DNA from: Pectinatus haikarae
GTDB lineage: Bacteria; Bacillota; Negativicutes; Selenomonadales; Selenomonadaceae
Length of the DNA stretch: 64,000 nucleotides
NCBI RefSeq assembly: GCF_030813505.1
Contig: NZ_JAUSUE010000003.1
Direction: 5' to 3' (one strand)
In this document: positions 1 through 8,828 of the stretch, one piece after another
Numbering within the stretch: position 1 is the first letter of the stretch
Layout: each line of letters begins with the position of its first letter
Notes under the pieces: model-generated
Told to the model about the DNA's origin: nothing
Database searches by the model: none
Seen by the model: the letters and a program-made list of their open reading frames with translations, nothing else
Program-made: the position numbers and the translations under genes

Positions 1-15
1 GCGGTAAAAGGGAAG

Positions 16-2073
16 GTGTTATCGTTGAACAACCACAAAAAGGCTGATGTAAAAACTGCCTCTTCGATTTTATATAGGAGGATGCGAAGCTCAATCTTCT
101 ACGCGATCATACCGTTAGGATTATTTTTACCGGCCGGCAGCGCATCTGCCGCAGGAAATCCAGGCGCTGTATCTGCTGTGGATGAAAGTGAAGACACTAT
201 AGACAGCATTCAAAATGAGGCACAGTCAGTAACTGACAGAAAAAATAATGAAGCTGCTCTGCAAAGCACACAAAAAGATTTACAGCAAACTGAACTGGAT
301 ATTACTTCCACTCAATCATCCTTAGCAGATAATTCTGTGAATATCACACAAGGACAGGCAGATTTAACTGCCATCCAAAAAAATCTTCAGACAGCTGTGC
401 AGCAAGAAGATACTGCCTATGACAATTTTTTAAAAGCCTATGCAAAAGCGCTTTCCGCCGTTGATGAAGCAACCGCATTACAAACAGAACTTATCCGTTA
501 TCAGGCAGAATATGAAGCAGCCGTGTCATATGAAAATCATATCAACAGCATTTCATCCGTGTCCTCAAACAACACTACGGCTATAGCGGGTCGTGCAGAA
601 GAGGGAAACGGCAGCGTACCATCAGAAATAGAGGCTAAACTGAAGGAATATAATTATGATGAAAATTATCTTGATACAATAAATAAACAGCTTTATGGCG
701 GTCAATCTCAAGCCGACAGCGGCAGCACTGTCCAAGATGAAAGTGAAGAGAATGATGCTGTTCAGGAACAGGCAGCAGCCGATGCCGCATCCCGTACTGC
801 ACAGGCAGAAAGCGAACTTGAAAATGCGCAGGGCCGCATGGACGAATTGCAGGATATCATCGCTGCAAGCGACGACGCCAAAACCGACTGGGATGATGCC
901 CAAAAAGACGTTGCTGAACTTACAAAAGACGAATCAGAACAAAATGAATATTTGGCTGCTCTTTTGCAGGATCAACATGAACTGACAGGATATCTTACCG
1001 AATACATAGAAAACAGGAAGAATCTTGCCGATGATATCTTCTCCATAAAAGAACTGCTTAATCCCTATCAAAATTACAGCAGTTTGCAAACTTCGGCCAA
1101 ATTTTACACATGGCACGACGGCACCGGCCACAAGGGAAAACAATATATTAATCGGACAGATTACAGCGCAGCCATAGGAAAGTTTGAATTTGGTCTCAGC
1201 GGAGGAACTTTCAGATCAAATAATGAAAGCAGCAATAACGGCAGTGCCGGCGGTCTCCTCGATACAGACCTGCACATGGGCATCCGCAATTTTAGTGAAA
1301 TAAATCAAGTTACCTACAATATGGATATAAACATCCCTACAGGAAAAAACAATCTGCGAAGCACTACTGCAATGTCAACTGATCTTGTCCCTTATGACAG
1401 ATTCGGTGACGGTTGGCAGATCACTCCCTCCATACGTGTCAAACACAAAGTCAATGATATAAATTATATACTCTATGGCGGCGGTATAAATTTCAAGGGA
1501 AGTTATAATTACAACAACACCAGCATCAATCCCGGCACAGAATTTACAGGAAATATCGGCTGGCTGCATGCAGCCGAAGGAGAGCAATTTTTATCTCAGA
1601 TGTTTTTCAACAAATCCGCCAGAAGTCAGGACGGTGACCTCTCCTATAGGGACGGCAGCAGTATTGAATGGCGCAATACATATAACAAACAATTGACGAA
1701 AAATTATAACTGGCCATCATATGTTTGGCTGGCTTACAGCGCCAAACCGGACTATTATGATGACACAACTGCATCCGGCAGCCAGACACGTATCTTTTAC
1801 GGCACAGGCATAGAGAAAAAACTTTCCGCTAAAGAAAAGTTACGCTTGATGTTTCACGGTATGCACAGCATAGGCAGCGATTATGATCCTGTCACACAAC
1901 TGGCCTTCTCAGGCAGAGACAGATATTCTCTGAAACTGTCATATAATAAGATCCTCAATGACAAAAACAGTTATTCTGTTTCATTAGAAGATTTTTATAT
2001 GAAAGACAGCGGCAACAGCACACAATCATACAAAGGTATAAATTTAATGTTCAGCTATAACAGGAACTTTTAG
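16..2073 (+). CDS. Secreted coiled-coil protein with C-terminal outer-membrane beta-barrel
   Basis: Not a protein I can name. An N-terminal hydrophobic stretch (about residues 24-45, ending in an ASA-type cleavage site) looks like a Sec signal peptide. Residues about 60-200 and 245-350 are rich in Gln, Ala, Glu and Asp in heptad-like patterns, so probably coiled coil, with an acidic linker between them. From about residue 355 to the end the sequence alternates aromatic/polar strands and Gly/Asn turns and finishes with Phe, the usual last residue of an outer-membrane barrel. Inference: a periplasm-spanning outer-membrane porin or export channel. The frame is open to the window edge, so the true start may lie upstream; GTG at 16, TTG at 25 (GGAAGG 8 bases before it) and ATG at 82 are all possible. 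The following gene starts 11 bases after its stop and is surely co-transcribed. Confidence 0.65.
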   Translation: MLSLNNHKKADVKTASSILYRRMRSSIFYAIIPLGLFLPAGSASAAGNPGAVSAVDESEDTIDSIQNEAQSVTDRKNNEAALQSTQKDLQQTELDITSTQSSLADNSVNITQGQADLTAIQKNLQTAVQQEDTAYDNFLKAYAKALSAVDEATALQTELIRYQAEYEAAVSYENHINSISSVSSNNTTAIAGRAEEGNGSVPSEIEAKLKEYNYDENYLDTINKQLYGGQSQADSGSTVQDESEENDAVQEQAAADAASRTAQAESELENAQGRMDELQDIIAASDDAKTDWDDAQKDVAELTKDESEQNEYLAALLQDQHELTGYLTEYIENRKNLADDIFSIKELLNPYQNYSSLQTSAKFYTWHDGTGHKGKQYINRTDYSAAIGKFEFGLSGGTFRSNNESSNNGSAGGLLDTDLHMGIRNFSEINQVTYNMDINIPTGKNNLRSTTAMSTDLVPYDRFGDGWQITPSIRVKHKVNDINYILYGGGINFKGSYNYNNTSINPGTEFTGNIGWLHAAEGEQFLSQMFFNKSARSQDGDLSYRDGSSIEWRNTYNKQLTKNYNWPSYVWLAYSAKPDYYDDTTASGSQTRIFYGTGIEKKLSAKEKLRLMFHGMHSIGSDYDPVTQLAFSGRDRYSLKLSYNKILNDKNSYSVSLEDFYMKDSGNSTQSYKGINLMFSYNRNF

Positions 2074-2084
2074 GAGGAACGGAT

Positions 2085-3074
2085 ATGAAAAGAAAATTTT
2101 TTATCTGTATAATGTTACTTTCGCTGACGATCCCTTTCACAGAATGCAAAGCAAATGATGCAGCAGAAAATTCTCCGTATTTTTACAGAACAAAAATGAT
2201 TGATTTCATTAGCGATATATCTTCTTACGCTAAAAACCAAAAACATGACTTTGGTTTTATCACCAATAACGGCCTGGAACTTTATCAGAGCAGCGAAGTG
2301 CCTGCCGGCTACGCCGGGCAGCTTCTGGGTGCGGCAGACGGCGCACTGATAGAAGGTTCTCAATACACATGGGATGACAATCACAACGGCGGTGTACAGA
2401 CGTCTGTCGAAACAAAAAAATACATAACTGATTCTATTGCTGTTCTTCACAGCAATAATAAGCTCATCCTTTCTGTCGATTACTGCGGAGATGATAAACA
2501 AAACGCATTGACAGCAATAGAAAAAAATAATGCGGAACATATCGTCACATTCCCCGCACGATATAAAGAGCTGACCTCTCTGGAATACGGCAGCCTGGAA
2601 AAAAACGACAAAAATCGTGATATAAATACACTGAATACCGTCAAGTCCTTCATCATTCTGCTCAACCCTGAAAAATTTACTGATAAAGCAGATTACCTGT
2701 CAAAATTAAAAACATCTTCTGCAGATCTTCTAATAATCGATTTATACTATAATGGCAGTCCGTTATCCTCAGAAGACTTAAATTATCTCAAAACAAAAAC
2801 CGACGGCCATAGACGTCTTGTGTATTCATATATGAGTATAGGTGAGGCAGAAGACTACAGATACTACTGGCAGACACAATGGAATGAGGAACTTCCTGAC
2901 TGGATAGTCACTAAGAACGACCAATGGCAGGGTAATTATCCTGTAAAATATTGGCGTAAGGAATGGCAGAAAATTATTTACGGTACCAAAAACGCTTATC
3001 TTGATAAAATCATATCTGCCGGTTTCGACGGAGCTTTTCTGGACATAGTGGACGGCTATCAAAACTTTGAATGA
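2085..3074 (+). CDS. Secreted TM1410/GH114-like glycoside hydrolase, circularly permuted
   Basis: Signal peptide at residues 1-24, then a TIM-barrel domain of the MJ1477/TM1410 family (related to GH114 endo-alpha-1,4-polygalactosaminidase, as in PelA). Family motifs are all present but in rotated order. The half that normally comes second is first: KMIDF helix near residue 38, ITNNG near 59-63, LSVDYC near 128-133. The half that normally comes first is second: LLIIDLYY near 215, SIGEAEDYRYYW near 251, and GFDGAFLDIVDGY as the very C-terminus. Putative catalytic acids (IID, GEAED, LDIVD) are retained. The ribosome site AGGAGG overlaps the stop of the upstream barrel gene, so the two form an operon. 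Family knowledge suggests action on an amino-sugar polysaccharide outside the cytoplasm; substrate is not known. Confidence 0.8.
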   Translation: MKRKFFICIMLLSLTIPFTECKANDAAENSPYFYRTKMIDFISDISSYAKNQKHDFGFITNNGLELYQSSEVPAGYAGQLLGAADGALIEGSQYTWDDNHNGGVQTSVETKKYITDSIAVLHSNNKLILSVDYCGDDKQNALTAIEKNNAEHIVTFPARYKELTSLEYGSLEKNDKNRDINTLNTVKSFIILLNPEKFTDKADYLSKLKTSSADLLIIDLYYNGSPLSSEDLNYLKTKTDGHRRLVYSYMSIGEAEDYRYYWQTQWNEELPDWIVTKNDQWQGNYPVKYWRKEWQKIIYGTKNAYLDKIISAGFDGAFLDIVDGYQNFE

Positions 3075-3320
3075 AATAATCGCAAAGATTCCCTAAAGCA
3101 TATTTTTTGTTAGCCTGCAAATCACTCTATATTTCCGGAACTGCCGGCAGAATTCGCCAGCGTGCTTTGCAATGACGGAAAAGGATATTTTTCTTCATTC
3201 ATTCTTTTTATACTTTCATTTAATCAATGTTTTCTTTACATTACTGATATAAAATGGTATGTTTAATAACACATTGGTAACTTGATTTGAGAACGCGCAT
3301 AAAAAGGAGTCGATGAATAA

Positions 3321-5216
3321 ATGATTGCACAAGAACAATGGTATAAATACCTGCAGTTGTTGTCTGAAAAATATCCGACCCGTCAATCTGTCTACGCTGA
3401 GCTTATTCATTTAAACGGTGTTTTGAGTCTGCCAAAACCGACTGAACATTTCATGAGTGATCTGCACGGTGAATATGAATCGTTTTTTCATATATTGAAT
3501 AATTGTTCCGGCGTAATAAAAGAAAAAGTAGACAAAGTTTTTACAGAAAAAATGTCTGATGAAGAGAAGGCAGATTTTTGTACTCTTATATATTATCCGC
3601 TGGAAAAATTAACGACATTGAAAAAGAAAAATTTACTTTCTCCCGAATATTATAAAAAGACTATTTTAAATCTTCTTGATTTATCAAAATTTATGTCATA
3701 TAAATATCAGCCCCGCGAAATCAATAATGCTATTCCTGAAGGCTATGGTTCAATAATCGACGAGCTGCTGCGCGGCCGGCCGGATGCCGATTATGTGCCC
3801 CGTGTTTATCGGCAGAAAATGCTTGATACACTTATCAGTATAGGCAGCGGCGATGATTTTATCTTTGCCTTTACTGTATTAATCAAAAGACTGGCCGTGG
3901 CCCGACTTCACATTGTGGGTGATTTTTTTGATCGCGGCAAACGTCCTGATGCTATTTTGAATATGCTGATGGAACACCACAGTATCGATATCCAATGGGG
4001 AAATCATGATGTTCTTTGGATGGGAGCCGCTTGCGGCAGTGAAACCTGCATCGCAGAGGTCGTACGCATAACATTGAAATACAATAACATTGAGGTTCTT
4101 GAAAGAGGTTATGCTATAAGTGTCCGCCCTCTTTTTTTGTTTGCGGCAAGAATGTATCCCCATGACAACCCCATCGAAGCGGCTCAAAAGGCAATAGCTG
4201 TTATTCTTTTCAAGCAGGAGGCCGCTATCATCAAAAGGAATCCGGATTTTGCTATGCAAGAACGCCTTCTTTTGCATAAAATAAATTATAAGGAACATTT
4301 TTTTCTTTCTCATAAGAAAGAATATGAAATGCAGACTGACTATTTCCCAACAATAGATCCGTCTGCTCCCTTCAGCTTAACCGAAGAAGAATACGAGATC
4401 ATAAGAGGTCTCCAGTCATCTTTCATAGAAAGCAGACAACTGCAGCGGCATATTCAGTTTCTTTACAAAAAGGGCAGTCTGTACAAATGTTATAATGGGA
4501 ATTTACTGTTCCATGGATGTGTTCCTGTTGATGATGAAGGCCGCTTCAGAAGTATTCATTTAGAAGGAAAAAATTACAGCGGCAGAGCCTATTTGGATTA
4601 TGTGGAACAAAAAATACGGCAAGCCTATTTTGGTGAAAAAGATCAATTCACTATAGACTTTATGTGGTATTTATGGTGCGGAATAAATTCACCCGTCTCC
4701 GGACGGGAAATGAAAACATTCGAACGTATTTTTGTAAAGGATAAAAGTCTTTGGGAAGAACCATCCGACGCTTATTTTCGCTATTATGACAAAGATTGGT
4801 TTTGTGAACAATTATTGCAGGAATTTGGCTTGGATCCGAATCACGGACATATTATCAACGGACATGTACCGATAAAGGTAAAGGACGGTGAGACTCCTAT
4901 AAAAGCAAAGGGAAAAGCTATTGTTATCGACGGCGGCTTCTGCCGGGCTTATCACAAAAAAACAGGCATCGCAGGATTTACACTTGTTTCAAATTCCCGC
5001 GGATTGAGATTGATAGAGCATCGTGATTTTACAAACGTAAAAGCCGCTATTATGAATAATAAAGATATCGAATCAGTATCTGAATCAGTTGAGGTGCAAA
5101 GCTATCAGACAACCATCGCCGATACTGAAGAAGGTGAAAAAATCCAGGAACAGATAAACGATTTGTATCATTTGATGCTGCTCTATAAAAACGGGATATT
5201 AAAACCATTGGAATAA
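3321..5216 (+). CDS. fbp: Fructose-1,6-bisphosphatase, class III
   Basis: Cytoplasmic enzyme that hydrolyses fructose 1,6-bisphosphate to fructose 6-phosphate in gluconeogenesis. The 631-residue length matches the long class III enzymes of Firmicutes (about 640-670). Metallophosphatase motifs are visible in order: SDLHGE at 46-51, GDFFDRG near 200, GNHD near 228-231, and GHVPIKVKDGE in the C-terminal third. The start at 3321 follows AAGGAG with an 11-base gap; the ATG at 3313 is out of frame and stops at once. It stands alone, with 245 bases separating it from the upstream hydrolase gene. A pyrophosphate-type phosphofructokinase is also present in the window, so both directions of this step are represented. 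Confidence 0.96.
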   Translation: MIAQEQWYKYLQLLSEKYPTRQSVYAELIHLNGVLSLPKPTEHFMSDLHGEYESFFHILNNCSGVIKEKVDKVFTEKMSDEEKADFCTLIYYPLEKLTTLKKKNLLSPEYYKKTILNLLDLSKFMSYKYQPREINNAIPEGYGSIIDELLRGRPDADYVPRVYRQKMLDTLISIGSGDDFIFAFTVLIKRLAVARLHIVGDFFDRGKRPDAILNMLMEHHSIDIQWGNHDVLWMGAACGSETCIAEVVRITLKYNNIEVLERGYAISVRPLFLFAARMYPHDNPIEAAQKAIAVILFKQEAAIIKRNPDFAMQERLLLHKINYKEHFFLSHKKEYEMQTDYFPTIDPSAPFSLTEEEYEIIRGLQSSFIESRQLQRHIQFLYKKGSLYKCYNGNLLFHGCVPVDDEGRFRSIHLEGKNYSGRAYLDYVEQKIRQAYFGEKDQFTIDFMWYLWCGINSPVSGREMKTFERIFVKDKSLWEEPSDAYFRYYDKDWFCEQLLQEFGLDPNHGHIINGHVPIKVKDGETPIKAKGKAIVIDGGFCRAYHKKTGIAGFTLVSNSRGLRLIEHRDFTNVKAAIMNNKDIESVSESVEVQSYQTTIADTEEGEKIQEQINDLYHLMLLYKNGILKPLE

Positions 5217-5270
5217 GAATATTCTATATAGCTATTTTTCCATTTCTGTATTAAAATTAAGATAGTTTTA

Positions 5271-5298
5271 ATATCTGCCGGCACAGCTTCGCAGATAT
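5271..5298. repeat. Inverted repeat in oxidoreductase leader
   Basis: Perfect 8-bp arms ATATCTGC/GCAGATAT separated by 12 bases, ending 27 bases before the oxidoreductase ATG. It could be an operator or an RNA hairpin; no T tract follows, so it is not a simple terminator. Confidence 0.4.
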
Positions 5299-5325
5299 CT
5301 TAGTGTAAACGCGGGAGGTAACACA

Positions 5326-6315
5326 ATGAAAAACATAAATTGGGCAATTCTGGGAACAGGCGTTGTCGCCAATGAAATGGCATCCGCATTGAAAAATGCC
5401 GGGAAAAAAGTCTACGCTGTCGGCAACCGCACTTACAGTAAAGCGGTATTGTTTGCAGAAAAATATGGTATAGAGCATATCTATGAAAATTATCATGATA
5501 TGTTCCATGATGATAAGGTGGATATCATCTACATAACCACTCCGCATAATACCCATATCAATTTTCTCAGGGAAGCTCTTGCCGCGGGCAAGCATGTTTT
5601 ATGTGAAAAATCAATTACGCTTAATTCCGCTGAACTGCGTGAGGCAGTGGAGCTGGCTGAAAAAAACAAGGTCATTCTCGGTGAAGCTATGACGATCTAT
5701 CATATGCCCCTTTATAAAAAATTAGCAAATATGTACAAAACCGGAGAGTTTGGCCGGGTAAATCTCATCCAGCTTAATTTTGGCAGCTTCAAAGAATATA
5801 ATATGGAAAACAGATTTTTCAATAAAAATCTGGCCGGCGGCGCCATGTTGGACATAGGTGTTTATGCCCTTTCGCTTGCACGAATATTTTTGGCATCAAA
5901 ACCTGACAAAATTATATCCCAAGTTCGTTATGCCCCCACAGGTGTCGATGAAAAGGCCGGGATAGTCATGACAAACGCAGAGGGGGAAATGGCAGTGATT
6001 TCCTTATCTCTGCATTCTAAGCAGCCTAAAAGGGCAGTGATTTCCTGTGAGAAATGCTATATAGAAATCATGGAATATCCGCGTGCCTGCGAAGCGGTCA
6101 TCGTCGATGCACAATCCGGTGAAAAAACAGTGATCAGAGAAGGGGACAGACAACGTGCTCTGCAATATGAAATGGAAGATATGGAAGAAGCTGTAAAGGG
6201 TGATTTTCAAATACTGCGTCTTAGTGACACTATTGATGTTATGAATATGATGTCAGGAATGCGTGATGAGTGGCAATTATACTATCCGGAAGAAAAAGAT
6301 AAAAAAATCTTATAG
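5326..6315 (+). CDS. Gfo/Idh/MocA family NAD(P)-dependent oxidoreductase
   Basis: N-terminal Rossmann fold with WAILGTGVVANEMASAL near residues 5-20 and TPHNTH near 77-82. The family's EKP motif appears as EKS (LCEKSITLN) near residue 100. The C-terminal alpha/beta substrate domain contains GGAMLDIGVYALS. Members reduce or oxidise sugars, inositols or trans-dihydrodiols; the HVLCEKS-type variant resembles the dihydrodiol dehydrogenase-like branch, but the substrate cannot be told. Ribosome site GGGAGG sits 8 bases before the ATG. Length of 329 is normal. No obvious partner genes adjoin it. Confidence 0.9.
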   Translation: MKNINWAILGTGVVANEMASALKNAGKKVYAVGNRTYSKAVLFAEKYGIEHIYENYHDMFHDDKVDIIYITTPHNTHINFLREALAAGKHVLCEKSITLNSAELREAVELAEKNKVILGEAMTIYHMPLYKKLANMYKTGEFGRVNLIQLNFGSFKEYNMENRFFNKNLAGGAMLDIGVYALSLARIFLASKPDKIISQVRYAPTGVDEKAGIVMTNAEGEMAVISLSLHSKQPKRAVISCEKCYIEIMEYPRACEAVIVDAQSGEKTVIREGDRQRALQYEMEDMEEAVKGDFQILRLSDTIDVMNMMSGMRDEWQLYYPEEKDKKIL

Positions 6316-6370
6316 ACAGCACAGACATATCTGTATCCTGTAAAATTCTATTTAAATCTCTGAAAAAGCC

Positions 6371-6399
6371 TTACAATATACTCTGGAAAGCAGTATAAT
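6371..6399 (+). promoter_or_regulatory. Candidate sigma-A promoter for HU gene
   Basis: TTACAA and TATAAT separated by exactly 17 bases, about 140 bases upstream of the HU gene. A second, weaker AT-rich -10-like TATGGTAAAAT lies near 6491, so the true start site is uncertain. Confidence 0.45.
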
Positions 6400-6541
6400 G
6401 GTTGCATGAATCCGATGATGCTCAAAAGCCCTGAAAATAATAAAATTCTATATAAATTTATCATTATATATAAGGAAAAAACTATCTTTATATGGTAAAA
6501 TAGTGTATAAAATATAATTTTTTGAAAAGGATAGGGATAAT

Positions 6542-6853
6542 ATGAACAAAGCAGACTTAGTTACTGAAGTATCACAAAAAATGGAGACTACTAAAAAAGA
6601 TGCAGAAATAGCGTTAAATGCGGTTCTGGCAACCATTGAAGAATCCCTTGTGAAAGGCGACAATGTCCAGCTTATCGGCTTCGGCACTTTTGAAGTGAAA
6701 GCACGTGCCGAAAGGAAAGGCCGCAATCCGCAGACCGGTGCCGAAATAAAAATCCCTGCATCAAAAACAGCAACTTTTAAAATAGGGAAAAAACTTAAAG
6801 AAAAAATAAATATTGCACCTAAGGCTAAAAAAACCAAAAAAGCTAAAAAATAA
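6542..6853 (+). CDS. hup: HU-family nucleoid DNA-binding protein
   Basis: Small basic histone-like protein that bends and compacts DNA as a dimer. The 103-residue sequence begins MNKADLVTEVSQKM and carries GFGTFEVKARAERKGRNPQTG, the DNA-binding arm, near residues 45-65. It is about 12 residues longer than the usual 90-92 because of a Lys/Ala-rich tail (PKAKKTKKAKK), which probably adds nonspecific DNA affinity. A purine-rich site AAAGGATAGGG precedes the ATG. The gene is monocistronic and followed at once by a strong hairpin terminator. Confidence 0.95.
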   Translation: MNKADLVTEVSQKMETTKKDAEIALNAVLATIEESLVKGDNVQLIGFGTFEVKARAERKGRNPQTGAEIKIPASKTATFKIGKKLKEKINIAPKAKKTKKAKK

Positions 6854-6865
6854 ATTCGCATGCTC

Positions 6866-6924
6866 AGAAGAAAACTCCCTGCATCTGATTGTAAAATCAA
6901 TTGCAGGGAGTTTTCTTCTTTTTA
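6866..6924. terminator. Bidirectional terminator between HU and EAL-GGDEF genes
   Basis: Perfect 18-bp inverted repeat (arms 6866-6883 and 6902-6919) with A-rich and T-rich ends, between two convergent genes. It should stop transcription in both directions. Confidence 0.9.
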
Positions 6925-6951
6925 TATTCAAGCGGATATTAAGCCTCTGTT

Positions 6952-8730
6952 TTATTGCGGTAATTTCAAATTCATATTACCATAATCATTTATTATAAAA
7001 GTACTTGCATGAATCGCCTTGCATTTTTTCTTTACGGCAGCCGCCTTCGATGCCAATATCGTAGAGGTAAGGCCATCCTTACCGGTTATTCTTAAAACGG
7101 CCAGAGAGACCGTCATCAGCGGGAACTTTTCTATCTGCCCATTCCTGTTGGCAGCAGCGATATATTTTTCCATTCGGTGTTTGGCCGAATAGAAATTTTT
7201 ACTTTCCATATCAAAATTTTTTATGAGCATATTACATACTTCTGATATTTCATCCGCGGGAATAAACGCTATAAAATCATCACCGCCTATATGTCCGAGA
7301 AAAAATTTCTTCGTATATTTGTTCAGTGTTTCATGCAGCAGCCTGGCCGTTGCTATAAGCACCGTATCCCCTGATTCAAAACCGTAAACATCATTATATA
7401 CCTTAAAATTATCTATATCGATGTAAATGACCGCGAAGGGTATAAATTTTTCCAAATAAGCAGCCAGGGTCCATTCTATCACATTATTCCCGGGCAGTCC
7501 CGTAAGCGGATTGGCATGGCGGGCACGGTTTATCTCCAATTTGGTGGTGACCTCAAGCAGTTTTTTTATAGTTACCGTTCCGTAGTATTTACTGTCTTTT
7601 ACGACAATGATGGCATCATATGTGCATCCGTTCTGCCTGTTGAGCACCTGTTGGGATGTTTCTTCTATGGAGGTCTCATAATCAACAATCAAGGGTTTGT
7701 TATTCATCAGCAAACGGATGGGACGATTACTGTACAGCGATATGCCATATTTAGTTGCAAGATGCTGATAAAACATATTATAATTCAATATTCCTGCCGG
7801 AATACCCTCATCCACAATTATTACATCCAAAGGTTCCTGCATGGAACGAAGATAATCCAAAATAACATGTCCCATCGTTTCGGAAGAAAAGGTCGTCTGC
7901 TTAGATGCTATTTCACCGATAGTCATATTCAGCAGCGTGTTTAAGCGAAAATTTTCTTTTTCCCTGTTTACTTCACGAATATAACACACAATACTTTCTT
8001 CCAGTTCCAAAAGCTCCGGTTTTGGCCGTCCCAGAAAAAAACCCTGTCCATAGTCGACACCCAGCTCAATAAGAATATTCAGTTCTTCCTTGCGTTCTAT
8101 TCCTTCTGCAATTATCTTTATATTGGCAGAATGGGCAAAACCGACTAAAGCTTTGACAATAGATTTTCTGATATGGTTTTTATCTATATCTTTTACAAGG
8201 CCGATATCAAGCTTTATAAATTGAGGCGCTATCTGCGCCAAAAGATTCAGCCCGCTATAACCTGCGCCCACATCATCAATGGCTATTTTATAATTCTGGC
8301 ATTGATAGTTTTCCAATACAGCGCAAAAGGATTTATAGTCATCAACTGTTGTTTTTTCACTTATTTCAAATACTATATCCCTTTCATTCAAATTGCATTG
8401 CTGCAGAAATTTCGCCGTAGACCCTTGATGAAAATTGCGATCATATAAAATTCGCGCATCTACATTTAAAAACAATTTTCTACTGCCCAGAATATTTTCC
8501 ACATTTTTTATGGCCAGGCTACGGCAGAGATAATCCAAATGCCACAAGCATTTCTCTTTTTCGGCAAGTGCGAAAAGTGCATCAGGCGGATGAAGCGGAC
8601 TGCCCTCCGGTCCCCGGCTGAGCGCTTCGTAGGCAAAAATCTCCCCATTTTTTAAGGCAACGATAGGTTGATACACTGGTGTTATAAGTTTATTTTCCAG
8701 AATCATCTTCAACTCGCCACTTTCATTCAA
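6952..8730 (-). CDS. EAL-CBS-GGDEF c-di-GMP turnover protein
   Basis: Cytosolic signalling protein without membrane segments. Residues about 10-245 form an EAL phosphodiesterase domain with EALSRG, FLNVDARI, FEISEKT, IDDVGAGYSGL, IKLDIGLVKDID, IAEGIE and GQGFFLGRP, so the catalytic set for c-di-GMP hydrolysis looks complete. A CBS-pair region follows at about 275-400, then a GGDEF domain at about 410-570 whose signature reads GGDDF, a conservative Glu-to-Asp change that may leave it weakly active or GTP-sensing. The start is TTG at 8730 preceded by GGGAGGAGAAGG; the nearby ATG at 8726 is out of frame. It lies 1.3 kb from a c-di-GMP riboswitch, which suggests local use of this messenger. Confidence 0.92.
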   Translation of the reverse strand: MNESGELKMILENKLITPVYQPIVALKNGEIFAYEALSRGPEGSPLHPPDALFALAEKEKCLWHLDYLCRSLAIKNVENILGSRKLFLNVDARILYDRNFHQGSTAKFLQQCNLNERDIVFEISEKTTVDDYKSFCAVLENYQCQNYKIAIDDVGAGYSGLNLLAQIAPQFIKLDIGLVKDIDKNHIRKSIVKALVGFAHSANIKIIAEGIERKEELNILIELGVDYGQGFFLGRPKPELLELEESIVCYIREVNREKENFRLNTLLNMTIGEIASKQTTFSSETMGHVILDYLRSMQEPLDVIIVDEGIPAGILNYNMFYQHLATKYGISLYSNRPIRLLMNNKPLIVDYETSIEETSQQVLNRQNGCTYDAIIVVKDSKYYGTVTIKKLLEVTTKLEINRARHANPLTGLPGNNVIEWTLAAYLEKFIPFAVIYIDIDNFKVYNDVYGFESGDTVLIATARLLHETLNKYTKKFFLGHIGGDDFIAFIPADEISEVCNMLIKNFDMESKNFYSAKHRMEKYIAAANRNGQIEKFPLMTVSLAVLRITGKDGLTSTILASKAAAVKKKCKAIHASTFIINDYGNMNLKLPQ

Positions 8731-8828
8731 AGATAAACCTTCTCCTCCCGATTAGCTGGTACTCCGTTCAGTTTAAAGGATTTTTATTATGCGATTGTTA
8801 TAAATTTGTTATTTATTTGATAAATAAT

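Noticed and set aside
3081..3180. GCAAAG-containing text resembling a c-di-GMP riboswitch core
   Set aside because: The GGACGCAAAGC core, the tetraloop stem and the P3 receptor are absent on both strands.
3075..3320. Possible continuation of the GH114-like gene after its stop
   Set aside because: The next codons give only a short reading before further stops, and the missing region is already present at the N-terminus, so permutation explains the end better than a nonsense mutation.
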